Shown here one piece after another: positions 22,993 through 34,305 of a stretch of DNA of 64,000 nucleotides; position 1 is the first letter of the stretch; each line of letters opens with the position of its first letter. The position numbers and the translations under genes were made by a program. The notes under the pieces are model-generated. The model was not told where the DNA came from and did not search any database. It saw only the letters and a program-made list of their open reading frames with translations. This DNA comes from Rutstroemia sp. NJR-2017a BVV2 (taxonomy: Eukaryota; Ascomycota; Leotiomycetes; Helotiales; Rutstroemiaceae), in NCBI GenBank assembly GCA_002946415.1, contig NJPS01000010.1:1488001-1552000 (forward strand), written 5' to 3'.

Positions 22993-24683
22993 GATGACGC
23001 AGATGGAACGATCAGCTAAAGTCGCCAAGGGAAAGAACGTGCAGATAATCGGTGCTGGGGAGGAAAAAGTTGATAGCCAAGATAGATGGCCAAGAGATGC
23101 CTTTTATACAAATGTTCCAAGAGTTCTCGGCGGCATATAGCCGTCTTAACCATGCCATCGAATACAGTTGTACCCACAACGTGCAATTGGCGGGGAAAAA
23201 CTATCGTGGCATGGAATACAAAATCCCAACGCATCTATCGCGCATACCATCCTTTACCCCTGACAGTAAATTGTAGACGTCTCCTATATTTTCTCACACA
23301 CTCACTTTCGCGACCTTGATGCCCTTTCGGAATGGCATCTCAGCAAAAGTAATCCCACCTATAGTCAGTCCCCAGACCAATTAGCCCGGCTGTTTTGCTG
23401 TCTGCCGAACAGAGATTATGTTCGTTGCAGATCTTCCGCAAATGGTATGTCGTAGATACTCCGTGTCCGTGTCCTTTGAAATATTCCGTGTGCCCAGGAA
23501 AAATTTCGCGGCACCTATATATTCCATCTTGGCTCTCATCATCAATTTGAGATTGTCCAATGGTATGTGCCAGAGGCGACCACAAGATTAGTTGGTAGGA
23601 GGGTTTCAGATGCTGGAAATCTGGGGGTGGCTGGCCGATTGACAGGTGCTACTGCAGCCCATGTCACACGAGAACGTGTGCGGGGGAAATATGGGGATAC
23701 GGGGGATATGCGGGGAAATATAGGAGCGTGTACCTTCATAGACGGGAATGAGAATTGTTGTGACGATATTGCAAAGGCAACCATGTGACCAAGGGGACCT
23801 TAGGCTGAATGAAAGTATTCATAGTAGAACTCCGGGGCGAATTATTTCCGGCTGCCATCGGCTCCAGAGAGATTTAAAGGGTTTGAGGGAGTAAAGTATC
23901 CAAAGCTTTATACTCAGCTTAAACAGTAATCTATCACCTAGTTATTAGCGCAAACATATCCATTCATTATAAAGGACAGACCTGGTCGATTCCCTGCTTG
24001 AAGACTCAACATAAACCACCACGTCCTAGTATCGGCATCCACGTGATGCTAGCTGTCGACCGCAACGTGAGTGCAGGTATACTTTTAGTGAATCCTGTGC
24101 GCATTGCTCTGAAGCTGTTAGGGAGATAGCATGAGATCTGTATTTCCGAGCAGGGACGATAACTCTGCCTATATGACCCGTAGGGATATGGTGTAGCGCC
24201 CTTCTCATATGCTCTCTTCTGGAGATCCGGAGTGTGCGTATAATGGTAGCTGGGAGGGGCGGGGGATGTGGATAGAAGGTTACTGAGACAGATAGGTTCG
24301 CAGTGGCGGTCATCAGTGAAGCAAGGATGAAAGGAAGGGAAAGTAATATTAATGTGCTTGCTGCTTTGGAAGATTGCTTGTTGTCCGAGTTGGAGTAGAA
24401 AAGAGATGCAGGGAATTAAAGAAATATTCAGTTGATGACTGCAAGCACACCCGCAATTGTGAGTGAGCACGGTGAGTTAATATGAGGTCTGTTAGGGGCA
24501 CTCGCTTATAGCTATCGGGATACGGTCGTAGCTTAGAAATCGATTGGCTGTAAGCCACCAAAACGGCGTGTAAATATCAACCCCTCGTTTTATCGCTAGT
24601 CACCGCCTAAGCGTATCAAAAAATAAATTTGAACGAAAGGCTGTTTGAAGGCTGTCAAACAACTCGCAATCACCGAAACCATC
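22993..24683. other. Divergent intergenic region between polygalacturonase and RSM22
   Basis: Carries both promoters. Two overlapping minus-strand coding-like frames at 23340-23784 and conflicting frames at 24006-24470 could not be resolved into genes. Confidence 0.5.
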
Positions 24684-27224
24684 ATGTTGACTGCCCGAAA
24701 GGTCCCAAGAGCTTGCCAATCATGCAGATCGCATCTTCTTTCACTATTTGAACATGGCTTCACTAGGCCAATCTCGACCACTTCATTTTCACAATATCGC
24801 AATGCTAGATATCGGTCAGTTCAGCCTCGCCACAGTTCCTTGCGACCATTTTCTACCACAATTCCTCGACCAGAAGAAAATTTGCAAACTACTCCCGCAG
24901 CTGCAGAGTCCGCAGCTGAGATTGAAGCAGTGGTGAGAAGGGCTAAGGAAACATTCGGAGAAACACTACCGAAAGATTATCTGTCGGCGGAGGAATTCAA
25001 ACTCTATGAACGGTTATATGGTGCGCCACTACGGGAGACAACTGCAGACGATCTGGAGTATATACAAATAGAAGAGGAGAATATTGGAAGTGATGGACCG
25101 ACGAGAAATGTGCTTTTGAGGGAGACGTCTACGGGGGAGTTTGAAGAAGTGGAATTCGACCCGGAACTCGGATTTGAAGTATTGAAGGACGTTAAGGATG
25201 AATTGCTAGCTGCCAGCGAGGCCGAACGGATTGACTCCGCTAACGTAGTCGGGTCCGAATCTAATACTGTTCCTGACGAAAATAGCGATTCCGAACTCGA
25301 GTATGAAGCAGACGAAGTGGCCACAGGGTCGGAGACCCCAGTCATTCAAACACAAGCTAAGAATCAAAGGGAAATCGATGCAATTGAGCAATTGCTGAAG
25401 GATGTGGATGAGACTAGAGCTCGTATGGCAGAGCAGGAAGAGACTGTGTTCGATGAAGATTACGAGGAAGAGTCCTCTGAAGAATCTGAGGAGGAATTTG
25501 AAGAGGATGACTACGGTGACGATACTTACATCAGTTCCGACGAAGTTCGAACGCATCCTCACACAATGACCGCTCGATTCGGCACGTCGCCGAGGACGTT
25601 ATTCCTACCGAAAGAAGAGTTTACCGCGCCAATCTCAGAATTGCTAGAGAGAAGCAGTATGAAGCATCTGACCGAGGCTGCTGAGAAAGCGTTTGGAGGT
25701 AAAGGTTTACCCCACTCGTCATCGACGCCTAATTCTAAGGGAGTAATACCGCAGAAGCATATCGGTTTAGATGCTGCACAACACAGAATGAGTGAGGTCG
25801 AAGCAGATGCATATCTGGCCGGGGTGATGCCTGGTACTTATGCTATTGTGATGAGTGCCCTAGTTGAGGTACGGAAACGTCTAGGGTCAAATTGGGTCCG
25901 GGATATACTTTTCAGGGAAGGTGGTGAGGGCGTGCGAGTACTCGATGCTGGAGCTGGAGGTGCAGGAATAGTGGCATGGAAGGAAATTCTACGGGCTGAG
26001 TGGGATGTGCTGAAAGATGAAGGCATTGTTGAGGGGGACGATCCTCCATCAGGAAAGACTACTGTTCTTACAGGTCCAGATACACTACGGCACAGAGTTT
26101 CGAGGTTTTTAGATAACACCACTTTCCTCCCAAGGCTTCCGGATTACGTCCATTCAGCTCACGGTGAACGGCAATTGGATGGTGGACCTGCACAACCGCG
26201 AAAATCGTACGATTTGATTATTGCTCCTCATACATTGTTCCCTCTGAAGGAGGATTACCGTCGAAGGCATATGGTGCAAAATCTCTGGTCGCTTCTAGAT
26301 CCGAAAGGAGGGGTACTAATCTTAATCGAAAAGGGCATCCCTCGTGGATTTGAGGCGATTGCAGGAGCTCGTGCCCTTTTACTGGACTCTCACATCTCTT
26401 CTCCAAATGAAACTACAGTCGAAAATGAAATCCAGGATCCTGCCTCAGATTCGTTACGTTTCGCAGAGAAAGAAGAAGGAATGATTATAGCGCCATGTAC
26501 CAATCATACGAAATGTCCTATGTATCCTGTGCCTGGTCTAAGCACCGGTAGAAAGGATTACTGCCACTTCGAACAACGATATATTCGACCGGCTTATCTA
26601 CAAAAGATTCTAGGCCAGACTGCGCGTAATCACGAGGATGTAAAGTACAGCTACGTTGCTGTTCGACGGGGTATTGATGCTCGGAAAGAGAATGGTATTC
26701 TTCAAGGAGATATCGCCACTGACCAATCCTTTGAAGGGTACGAAGAGCATGATTTGCCCGACAGTGAAGAGAATCAAAATGCCGACGGACCAAAGTTCGA
26801 TGCACTCTCACTTCCTCGGACCGTCTTACCACCTCTCAAACGCCGTGGACATGTAACTCTTGACCTCTGCACGCCGTCCGGAAAACTTGAACGATGGACA
26901 GTTCCGAAAAGCTTCAGCAGAGCCGCGTATCGTGATGCACGAAAATCAAGATGGGGAGATCTTTGGGCACTTGGTGCGAAAACAAGAGTTGTGAGACAAC
27001 CAAGACTGGGTAGGAAGGGTCAAGATGGAGTGATTATTGACGGGAAGAAGAGCAAATCGGCGAGGAAGAACAAGAAGAATAAGTTGACGATTGTGATGGG
27101 GCAAAACGGAATGGAAGGCATTGAGGAGAGTAAAGCTAGGAAGAAGATTTTCAAAGCGGAGAAGAGAACGAAGGGCGGGAGGGTGTTTAGGGAGAAGAAG
27201 CCGATTGGGGAGGATGATTTGTAG
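24684..27224 (+). CDS. RSM22: Mitochondrial ribosome assembly factor Rsm22 (METTL17-type methyltransferase-like)
   Basis: An 846-residue, intronless protein of the Rsm22/METTL17 family, needed for mitochondrial small-subunit ribosome biogenesis. The N-terminus (MLTARKVPRACQSC onward, Arg/Ser-rich, few acids) looks like a matrix-targeting sequence. An acidic region follows (about residues 170-290). The SAM-binding-like core has RVLDAGAGGAGIVAW, YDLIIAPHTLFPL and GGVLILIEKGIPRGF. After it comes the cysteine cluster expected to bind an Fe-S centre: APCTNHTKCPMY, then KDYCHFEQRYIRP. The C-terminus is very basic, fitting rRNA binding. The ATG at 24684 is chosen because the upstream in-frame starts are not ATG. 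Confidence 0.93.
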   Translation: MLTARKVPRACQSCRSHLLSLFEHGFTRPISTTSFSQYRNARYRSVQPRHSSLRPFSTTIPRPEENLQTTPAAAESAAEIEAVVRRAKETFGETLPKDYLSAEEFKLYERLYGAPLRETTADDLEYIQIEEENIGSDGPTRNVLLRETSTGEFEEVEFDPELGFEVLKDVKDELLAASEAERIDSANVVGSESNTVPDENSDSELEYEADEVATGSETPVIQTQAKNQREIDAIEQLLKDVDETRARMAEQEETVFDEDYEEESSEESEEEFEEDDYGDDTYISSDEVRTHPHTMTARFGTSPRTLFLPKEEFTAPISELLERSSMKHLTEAAEKAFGGKGLPHSSSTPNSKGVIPQKHIGLDAAQHRMSEVEADAYLAGVMPGTYAIVMSALVEVRKRLGSNWVRDILFREGGEGVRVLDAGAGGAGIVAWKEILRAEWDVLKDEGIVEGDDPPSGKTTVLTGPDTLRHRVSRFLDNTTFLPRLPDYVHSAHGERQLDGGPAQPRKSYDLIIAPHTLFPLKEDYRRRHMVQNLWSLLDPKGGVLILIEKGIPRGFEAIAGARALLLDSHISSPNETTVENEIQDPASDSLRFAEKEEGMIIAPCTNHTKCPMYPVPGLSTGRKDYCHFEQRYIRPAYLQKILGQTARNHEDVKYSYVAVRRGIDARKENGILQGDIATDQSFEGYEEHDLPDSEENQNADGPKFDALSLPRTVLPPLKRRGHVTLDLCTPSGKLERWTVPKSFSRAAYRDARKSRWGDLWALGAKTRVVRQPRLGRKGQDGVIIDGKKSKSARKNKKNKLTIVMGQNGMEGIEESKARKKIFKAEKRTKGGRVFREKKPIGEDDL

Positions 27225-28588
27225 AGGGGTCATGTTCACGATGTGATGATTATATTTTGTATGTATATGGTAGGCCTCGGGGGAAAAAGTCTGGGTTGCG
27301 GTGTTTATCCACTCGGCAGGTCTGGTTTCCTCTCCTCGGTCTCGCGCCGATGGAAGAGTTATACTGATATTGTACAATACCTAATTTTATGAAAGGGACA
27401 AAAAAAAGGCTCTTCTCAATTTTATCCATCAACCCTTCTAGAAGATCTTCACCTCTCTGGCCCGTATTCTCTTCTGTACTTGATCGCCAATCCGTACCGC
27501 ACTTTGGTAAACCCCTGAATTGAGTCAAGGTCATTTATTTTGGGATGGAAAGGCACTTGAGTATTGGCGCTCCACAATAAATGCGCTCGCCAGCAGGGTA
27601 GCTTGGGAAGTATAGGGTAGATCAACCTTGTTGTCCGCTGTCAGTTGTGCTTCTGAGAGACTATGATATGGCCTGCGGAGCGGAGTTTATGGAGGAGACA
27701 CGGAGGAACGAAGGGCATTACCTTAATTCCGTATTCCGTCTTGTCAAGAAAGAGAGCATGTGTTTGTCTTCAACATTCATATTTTCGATGCTCTTTCCTT
27801 CCGTTACAGTACAAGATGCTCCGTAAGCGCGAATACGGTAGCAATTAGAACCCAAACCCCCGACTGAACCCCTTTTTTCTGTTCCTGTCTCCTAACCAAG
27901 ACCTTGTTTCTCCACACCCATCTAACCTTATCTCGTTTAAGAGTAAGCCATCAAAATTCAATCAATAATCTTGCCTTTCCAGAAATTGCCCGTCAGACTG
28001 AAAGTAACCCATTCATTGAATTTCCTGAAACATCTCCTCACCTAGATCCAATATGATCCGCTTCTCGGCCGACGCCAAGCTCATGGGTGCGCGCGCTTGG
28101 TAGGCTACGCTACTGTACTTACCTAACTTGTGCATAACATAACATTTCATTTCTCGTCATCAGGCCTTCGCTACCTTATACAACAGCAGCTTGGTCCGTC
28201 GGTCAGAGGACGGGGTCCATACATATGTTTCATTTCGTTTTTATTTCCAATTCATTCATTCACTCACAGTCATTCATTACTGCGCTTGGACTCACCTTCC
28301 TTTCCTTTGTGTCTTTTTTGTCTACCGCTCGTATGTTCGTTGCTCTGCTTAGCAATTAATCACTCACTCACTCGCTCGCCGCTCATTTCGCCGTCGCTCG
28401 TTTTTTGCTCCTAGAGTTGTCGGCTTGTTTTATTGACATTGCATTGCATTCTTACTCTCGTTTGACGATCCTATTTTATAGGGTTGGGGGTCTGAAACGG
28501 GTGAAGGAGACAGAAAACAGAGATCTTTTGCGCACGGGAAGTGCATGTTTTATTTATTTATTCATTTGTAGGACGAAGTAAAGGAGGC
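27225..28588. other. Intergenic, pyrimidine-rich
   Basis: Downstream of RSM22 and upstream of the membrane protein gene. Contains long CT-rich tracts and TCACTCACTCGCTCG runs at about 28240-28400, plausibly promoter or 5' leader. No supported gene. Confidence 0.55.
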
Positions 28589-29538
28589 ATGGTTTCAATG
28601 CACCGCTCCTTGCTTTCACTGGTGGTGGCTGCGGCGACGAGGACGGGTTGGGCGCTTGTTACTACTGTGTCGGGCGAGGAGGGTGAGAATGATGTTGCAG
28701 TTGGGTAGGTGGTGGCTGTTTTATTTGCTATCCTATGCTCATACATATACGATGATGTCCTTATAACTTTGTTGTGTCGGCGAGCAAGCTAACATCGTCC
28801 CCTATCTTCAGAAACAACCACGGCCACCGTATCCACTTCCGCACACCACACACTCACCACTCGAAATACTCCGCGCCAGACGACCATCCTCCAGGAGGAG
28901 GAGGAGGAGGAGGAGGAGGAGGAACACAACCGCCCCCAGGACACCCGCACATCCCCACAACATGGAAGGTCGCAATAGGAGTCAATGCCTTTGTGCTGCT
29001 GATCACGGCAGCGATACTCGGTATGCTGGTTTGGATACTGCGGAAGGAATACAAGAAGCGGAGGCTTCAGGGGGAAGGCTTTGTAGGCGCGAAAGATGGG
29101 TTTGGCAGACGGATGAAGAGTGCGAGGAGGAATAGGGGAAACAGTTTAGGAACGGGGAGACAGCGGGCTTGGAGCTATGATCCGATAAGAGAGGAGGAGG
29201 AGGAGGGCGAGGCGGCGGGAGTGGTGTTGAAGGGGTTGAGGGAGGGGAGTCAGGGGCAGGAGATGGGGGAGAGTGTGGGGGTGGGGGAAGATGGGAGGGA
29301 GAGGATGCCGTTGGGTTTGGGTATGGGGTTGGATAAGGGGAAGGGGAGAGCGGGGAATGGGATGGGGAAGGCGAAGAGAGCGTGGGGTGGGAGACATGTT
29401 AGGTTCAAGAGCTGGAGTGGAGATCCAAGTGAGGATCCGAGGGATAAAGTGGGAGTTGTGGCGGGGAGTAGTGGGAAGGAGGAGAGGGTGCTGGAGTTGA
29501 GGAGTTCGGATGGGCCGGTAGATGTTCAGACTCCGTGA
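28589..29538 (+). CDS. Single-pass membrane protein with signal peptide and poly-Gly ectodomain
   Basis: A predicted 280-residue type I membrane protein. The first exon (28589-28704) encodes MVSMHRSLLSLVVAAATRTG, a signal peptide. A 107-nt intron (gtaggt...gctaac...cttcag) joins it in frame to exon 2 (28812-29538). The ectodomain is short, rich in His (about residues 41-60), and includes ten consecutive Gly coded by a GGA run near 28899-28921. A single helix follows (VAIGVNAFVLLITAAILGML), then a basic stop-transfer (RKEYKKRR). The cytosolic tail is long and Gly/Arg/Glu-rich. The layout recalls fungal wall-stress-sensor-like proteins, but no WSC or other named domain is seen. The low-complexity regions make the exact tail uncertain. 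Confidence 0.65.
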
Positions 29539-29778
29539 GTGGGAAAGATGAGATGGGATGGGATGTTAATGCTGGGGTGGAGGGTTGGGTTTGGGAATCA
29601 TAGTCTGGGGTGGTTGGAGTGCATGCGATGTGACGGGATGTGATGTGACGTGATGTGGAGATATATGTCGAAAATTTGTCAATAATTGCATTGGTACATA
29701 AGATTCGCATTCCGTGGAGTTCTTAGCGTTGAGGGAGGCCCTCCTTTTCCCTACAAAAACAAGTTCCATAGACGAGGA

Positions 29779-29955
29779 TTCCTGTGTTGTTGGAACCCGA
29801 GGAGATATTCTATTAATGTTCTTTGTCGTTGAAATCCGAAGAGATCTTCCATGATTATCCTTAGTTGTTGAAATCTGTGGAGATATTCTGATGTTGTCCC
29901 TTTTTGTTAAAATTCGAGGAGAAACTCTATTATTGAATGTTCTTTGTCGACGGGG
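29779..29955. repeat. Minisatellite, about 40-bp unit, 4+ copies
   Basis: Diverged units of 39-42 bp resembling TTCTTTGTCGTTGAAATCCG followed by AGAGATATTCT. The right end overlaps the stop-codon region of the minus-strand gene at 29907. Confidence 0.85.
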
Positions 29956-32135
29956 ACCTTGTTTGATGTGTCCCATGCAAACGCTAGATCGAAAGCGTCT
30001 AAAGCCTCGATTGGAAAAGAGCTTGTGGGTGGGAGATAGGCACTCTGGTTGATGCTCTGTACTTGAGCAGTGTGGGAGGTTCCGGGAGAGTGAACCTGCT
30101 CCGGTTCCTCCATCAATAAGCCTAGAAATTCTGACACAATTAATTGTTCAAGCGTTAAAGTACGGCGCCGTGTCTGATGACGCCGTGTCTGATGACGCTC
30201 TGTCTGATACATAAGCCTGTCTAAGTCTCGAGTCCATTGTCTGTTCAGACAGCAAAAGTAGTCTTGTCTGTTCGGAAAATACATCGGGGCGGAGGAAAAC
30301 CAGAAGCTTGTGAGCTGAAGGAATTGGTCCCAGTATGCTTCATGGATGCGGTTTAGATGATGAGGTATGTTGTATTCCTTGAATTCTCTAGACCGTCGGC
30401 TCTCTTCTACTATGGCGGTTGCTAATTCTTGGACGTATCCGAGTCTGAGCCGATGGAAGCGCAACTCTGAGTTTCGCGATGGGCCGGAAAACTTTACGAG
30501 CTTTTGTTCTTGCGTCTCGAGAGCGCTGTTGTCAAGGAGGTCTTGGTAGAAATCAGCACTCACTCGTCCTTCCATCCATAAGGCTACCAGCTCCATTGCA
30601 TCGTTGATCTCGTCATCGAAGGACTGCCAGATTGTCTCTCGTCTTGATACCGTGGATGAAGAGCGGACGATTGGACGGGGTTTCCGGGTGCCAGTTGCGC
30701 TGAAGGCGACTTTCAATGCCGTGCTCACGATCAGTGAGGAGTCTTTAAGCTTCTTCTTTGTAGGTTCCTTGGCTCTAGGTAGCCCTGGCTTGGATTTAGC
30801 CATCGCACTATCTGATCGCAGAACACGGTCTGGCACTCGTGCTTTTCCAAGATACTGGTCAAAGTTTTCGATGCCGTAATAGATTTTAGACACTATTTCC
30901 GCAGAAGCTTGCTCAACACGACGTAGGCTTAGGTGAAACCCTCGCTTTTGCATCCATGACTTCGGCAACAAAAGGATCTCTGTTGTGGTAACGATTATCG
31001 AGGACGCTGTGTTAAATGAAGAAATGTCGAAAATTCGATCCCCTGTTGAGAACGGCATTTCATCGAATGAGGAATATGTCGATGAAGTTGATCGTAAGTA
31101 GATCTCGCCGCTAGCAGACGGGCCGCCACACTTCGCGTTATTCTCCCAGTCTGGTTTTAAATCCAGATCATCGAAGTGATTGTTGGCCGACGATGCATTC
31201 GTAAGTTCAGCAAGCTTCTGGTGAAGCTCGGGTAATGACTGTCTCCACAACCTTTCATTTCCTTCGATCTCAGTTCCTTCACAGTTCAAATCGAAACCCC
31301 TCCTACATGTGACGGTCGATTGTTCTCTCGAATGAGTGTCTCCAGAAAGGAGTCTCGGGTAAGAATTCGAGGGCTGCGAGTTCGGTGGAGGTGGTAAGGT
31401 CTTAGCCAAGACATCCTCGAAGATTGATTTCACTTTCAACAGTGTCTTGTCAGACTCTCCCCCAAGTAGCATGCTTTGCTCTCTTGCACAGTAATCTCGA
31501 ATTATTCCAACAGCTTCACCCATCTCACTCAGTCGATAATGAAGGAGATTGATACCGTGAATTATTGTCGACGATCTTTCATCATGAAGATGCGATAACT
31601 GTATAATCGAGCCCTGGACATTGTCTGCCTTGAGACATAACGCATTGTGCGCTGCTCTGTGTATGTATGTCAGCTTGGATGTTCATGTGAAGAGACATCA
31701 TTGAAAATCTACTATGAAGGCAAAAACTACGCACGTAGTACGGATACCTTCAAGATGTCCCTTGGCTTCCCGGAGACGAGTCATATGCTTCTCAAGCTTA
31801 TCTTTATTAAGAGCCATCGCAAGCCTAGGACCCCACTGTCTCCTGTGGCCTGAAGAAAGATCTCCCGCTGAGTATTTCTCCACGACGGATTTCAACTTCA
31901 TAAGTGCCTCAAGACAGAAATCCAAGGCATGCTGATATTCCTCGTTGGCTTCCCCGCCATCGATCTTACTCACTATATTCTCAATTATTCTCAACTCCAC
32001 ATTCAGGAAATGCAGCTCCTGAGGCGCGTTCTTTGCGTCGTCGAATATTCCCCGCAGGTAATTGCAGCCTTGCATGACTTGTGCTGCAAGACCGACTACG
32101 GCGATGACGCTACTAGCTGCTGCTACTCCCTCCAT
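29907..32135 (-). CDS. Large protein with fungal N-terminal STAND-associated (PF17111-like) domain
   Basis: A predicted 716-residue protein. Exon 1 is 32135-31735 and exon 2 is 31656-29907, with a 78-nt intron (donor gtgcgt, a CTGAC branch, acceptor acacag). Splicing fuses two frames in phase, giving ...GIRTT-AAHNALCLKADN.... The N-terminus MEGVAAASSVIAVVGLAAQV with the following amphipathic helices matches the fungal N-terminal domain found on STAND/NLR-like proteins and on the azaphilone-cluster protein L family. No nucleotide-binding P-loop or ankyrin/WD repeats follow. The middle is Ser-rich and basic and the C-terminal 250 residues are helical. A short tandem repeat (RHQTRRHQTRRR) lies near the C-terminus. 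Function is unknown; a signalling or incompatibility-related role is inference from the N-terminus only. Confidence 0.8.
30170..30212. repeat. 15-bp tandem repeat inside the coding region
   Basis: GCCGTGTCTGATGAC repeated nearly three times, coding for RHQTR units in the minus-strand gene. Confidence 0.85.
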
Positions 32136-33932
32136 GTTGGAATGAATTTATACGTCTGAACTCAGTATCGAGAGCTTCTGCACCGCACCTACCCTCCCGC
32201 AAGCAGATATTGATGAAAGTGAAAGCGAGTTCGATTACAAAGTTGTAGCTTTAGAGGAGCGAGTCTGATGCGGTTTAAACAATTCAAGACACTAATCTGA
32301 GATGTATGGGCGAAGCCCGCTCATACTTTGTGCCATGGCTTTCTCACAGGCTTTTCCGTCTGATTAAGTTGCCTATGCCAAGGGCTATGCAAGCCACAGT
32401 GCTCACCGAGATCATAGCCACAGTCAGCTATCGATGATAACTGAGAAGAATACATAATCGAGACAAGATGGCTAATAACACCTTTGCAAAGTTCATCAGG
32501 GACTATATATGGTGATAAGCTGCTGGTTTGGTTAGTCAGTGACTGCACGAAGTATCAGTCATCTATAGAACCGATATGCTATTCTTAATCGCCCCCGTTC
32601 TTCTCCACCACTTCAATGTGGGCCGCTCAAATACGGGTAGTTTCCGAGGACTTCTTCTCCACACCATGAGGCTGTGCCTGGGTGATTTTGGCGACAGACC
32701 ACTAGCAATCGTTAGCAGACCGTTATGCGGAGCAAACTGTGCGGTACTGTAGGTCCTCAGATGTATTACAGTTCATTGTTTCATGTGCAGTAGGACGTTT
32801 TCCACTGTTGTGCTTGGCAGAGAAGTATTTTGAATCTGTATGCTGAGAACTTCTTGATGTCTAAACATCCTAGTGGATGACCAATGCTACGTACATAGTG
32901 GATTGATCTCCTTTCAGCTGAGCATCTTAGTACCTATTTATATGAGGGCTTGGGCTAAAGGGAGAGAATAAGAGCCGAAATGCTCAGATAAGTTAAATTA
33001 TACTCCCTACATACTCGCTAATCATACCGGTCGCCGCTGAATACGGCGGTGGTGCCCTATATCCCACTTACATCCCACTTTCAGCATGTCAGGTGTATGT
33101 CAGGTGATCATTTGCTGTGCCAGTGTACTGTACAAGAAAGGAAGTGTGGCCCGAGTACAATTGACCGCTGATTCCGTGGTAATATGTCACAAACATTCGA
33201 TCATAGTCTATGCGGCTCCGCTATGGCTAGTCAACTAAAATGCTCTATATCACGTACAGGCTCTAATTTTCGACCATTTCTGGTTACCGCCCCTCAAATG
33301 CTTGGCAATGCTGCTTTTATATTGTACAGTATGTAGTATTTTGTAAAGTCAACTTCAGCAAGCATCACTCCAATATATCGATCATCCATTTCCCGAATTA
33401 GCTCTTGGATTTGAGCATATGTAACAGCCTCGTAGGCCTCACGAACTGCATTCCTCAAGCCGCAAGCGTGATAAGTTTGGTGAACCTTACGGTTCTTTTC
33501 TTAATTTAGAGTTAGAGTTAACCCTGTCTAACGCACTTTATACTCTCCCGACTTGTGGATATCTGACAACGTAAGGCCACCCAATAAGCCCTTCACACTA
33601 CTGTACGCAGACAAGGAGGCTGATGGATCTACATCGAGAATCACGTACAACGTGGAACTGCGCAATGAGATGAGACTATGTGAAAGGTTAGGAGGATGAA
33701 GAAGTTGAGGATGAACAATTTCAGCTAACCAGGATCTGGCTACACTTGCAATTATGGATTTGGCAAAGAAACAAAGGTATATAATGCCGTGTATTCTCCT
33801 CGTTCGATTATCTTAATCCCATCATCAATCAATTCATCAGTCCAGCAAGACATTAAAAACCTCCACACCAGTCAAATCCTTCATCCCCAAAACAACACAT
33901 CACCTCTAAACACAACCACATAATCCTACAAA
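32136..33932. other. Intergenic, no gene recognised
   Basis: About 1.8 kb containing divergent promoters for the PF17111-like gene and the small secreted protein gene. A TATA-like ggtatataatgccg lies near 33777, about 150 bp upstream of the secreted protein start. No supported coding frame. Confidence 0.55.
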
Positions 33933-34305
33933 ATGCAACTCAACTACCTCACTGCCGTCCTTATTCTCGCTGCTTCCACAGTGCAAGCAGCAGCCGTTGC
34001 CTACGACACCCCGGAACCCTTTGTCGAGAAGCGCGCGAACTGTGGGTGTGGCGACGATCAGAATGCGAACGCTTGGCCTTGCGGCTCGATCTACCCTGAT
34101 GGAAGACCAAGATGTGAAGGTGAATGGAATGTAAGTCTCCTCTTTCCTACGGAGGTTTCCATACGCAGCAATGCAACGAGATCAGAGACCAAGATCCAGA
34201 GGCTAATCAATTGTATCTATTTTGCAGAGATGTCTTCAGTGGTCCAACAATGGATTTACCCAGCTTAAGTGCTGCTCCCCTTGCTCGGCTGCGTGTCCTT
34301 GTTAG
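33933..34305 (+). CDS. Small secreted cysteine-rich protein with Kex2-type propeptide (effector or antimicrobial candidate)
   Basis: A predicted 91-residue secreted protein. Exon 1 is 33933-34130; the 97-nt intron runs gtaagt...tttgcag; exon 2 is 34228-34305. Splicing adds RCLQWSNNGF and a CC...C...C.C tail, which the unspliced frame lacks. Signal peptide residues 1-19 (MQLNYLTAVLILAASTVQA). A short acidic propeptide ends in Lys33-Arg34, a Kex2 processing site. The mature form would be 57 residues with ten cysteines (37, 39, 50, 61, 68, 81, 82, 85, 89, 91), enough for five disulfides. The combination of signal, dibasic site and dense cysteines is characteristic of fungal effectors, killer-type or defensin-like peptides. 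I recognise no named family, and activity is not inferable. Confidence 0.85.

Noticed and set aside
23340..23784. Two overlapping minus-strand frames, one with REIFPGHTEYFKGHGHG
   Set aside because: Looks partly protein-like, but no single start, signal peptide or splice model makes a coherent gene.
24006..24470. Two conflicting minus-strand frames upstream of RSM22
   Set aside because: They overlap each other in different frames and have no family features; promoter sequence is more likely.
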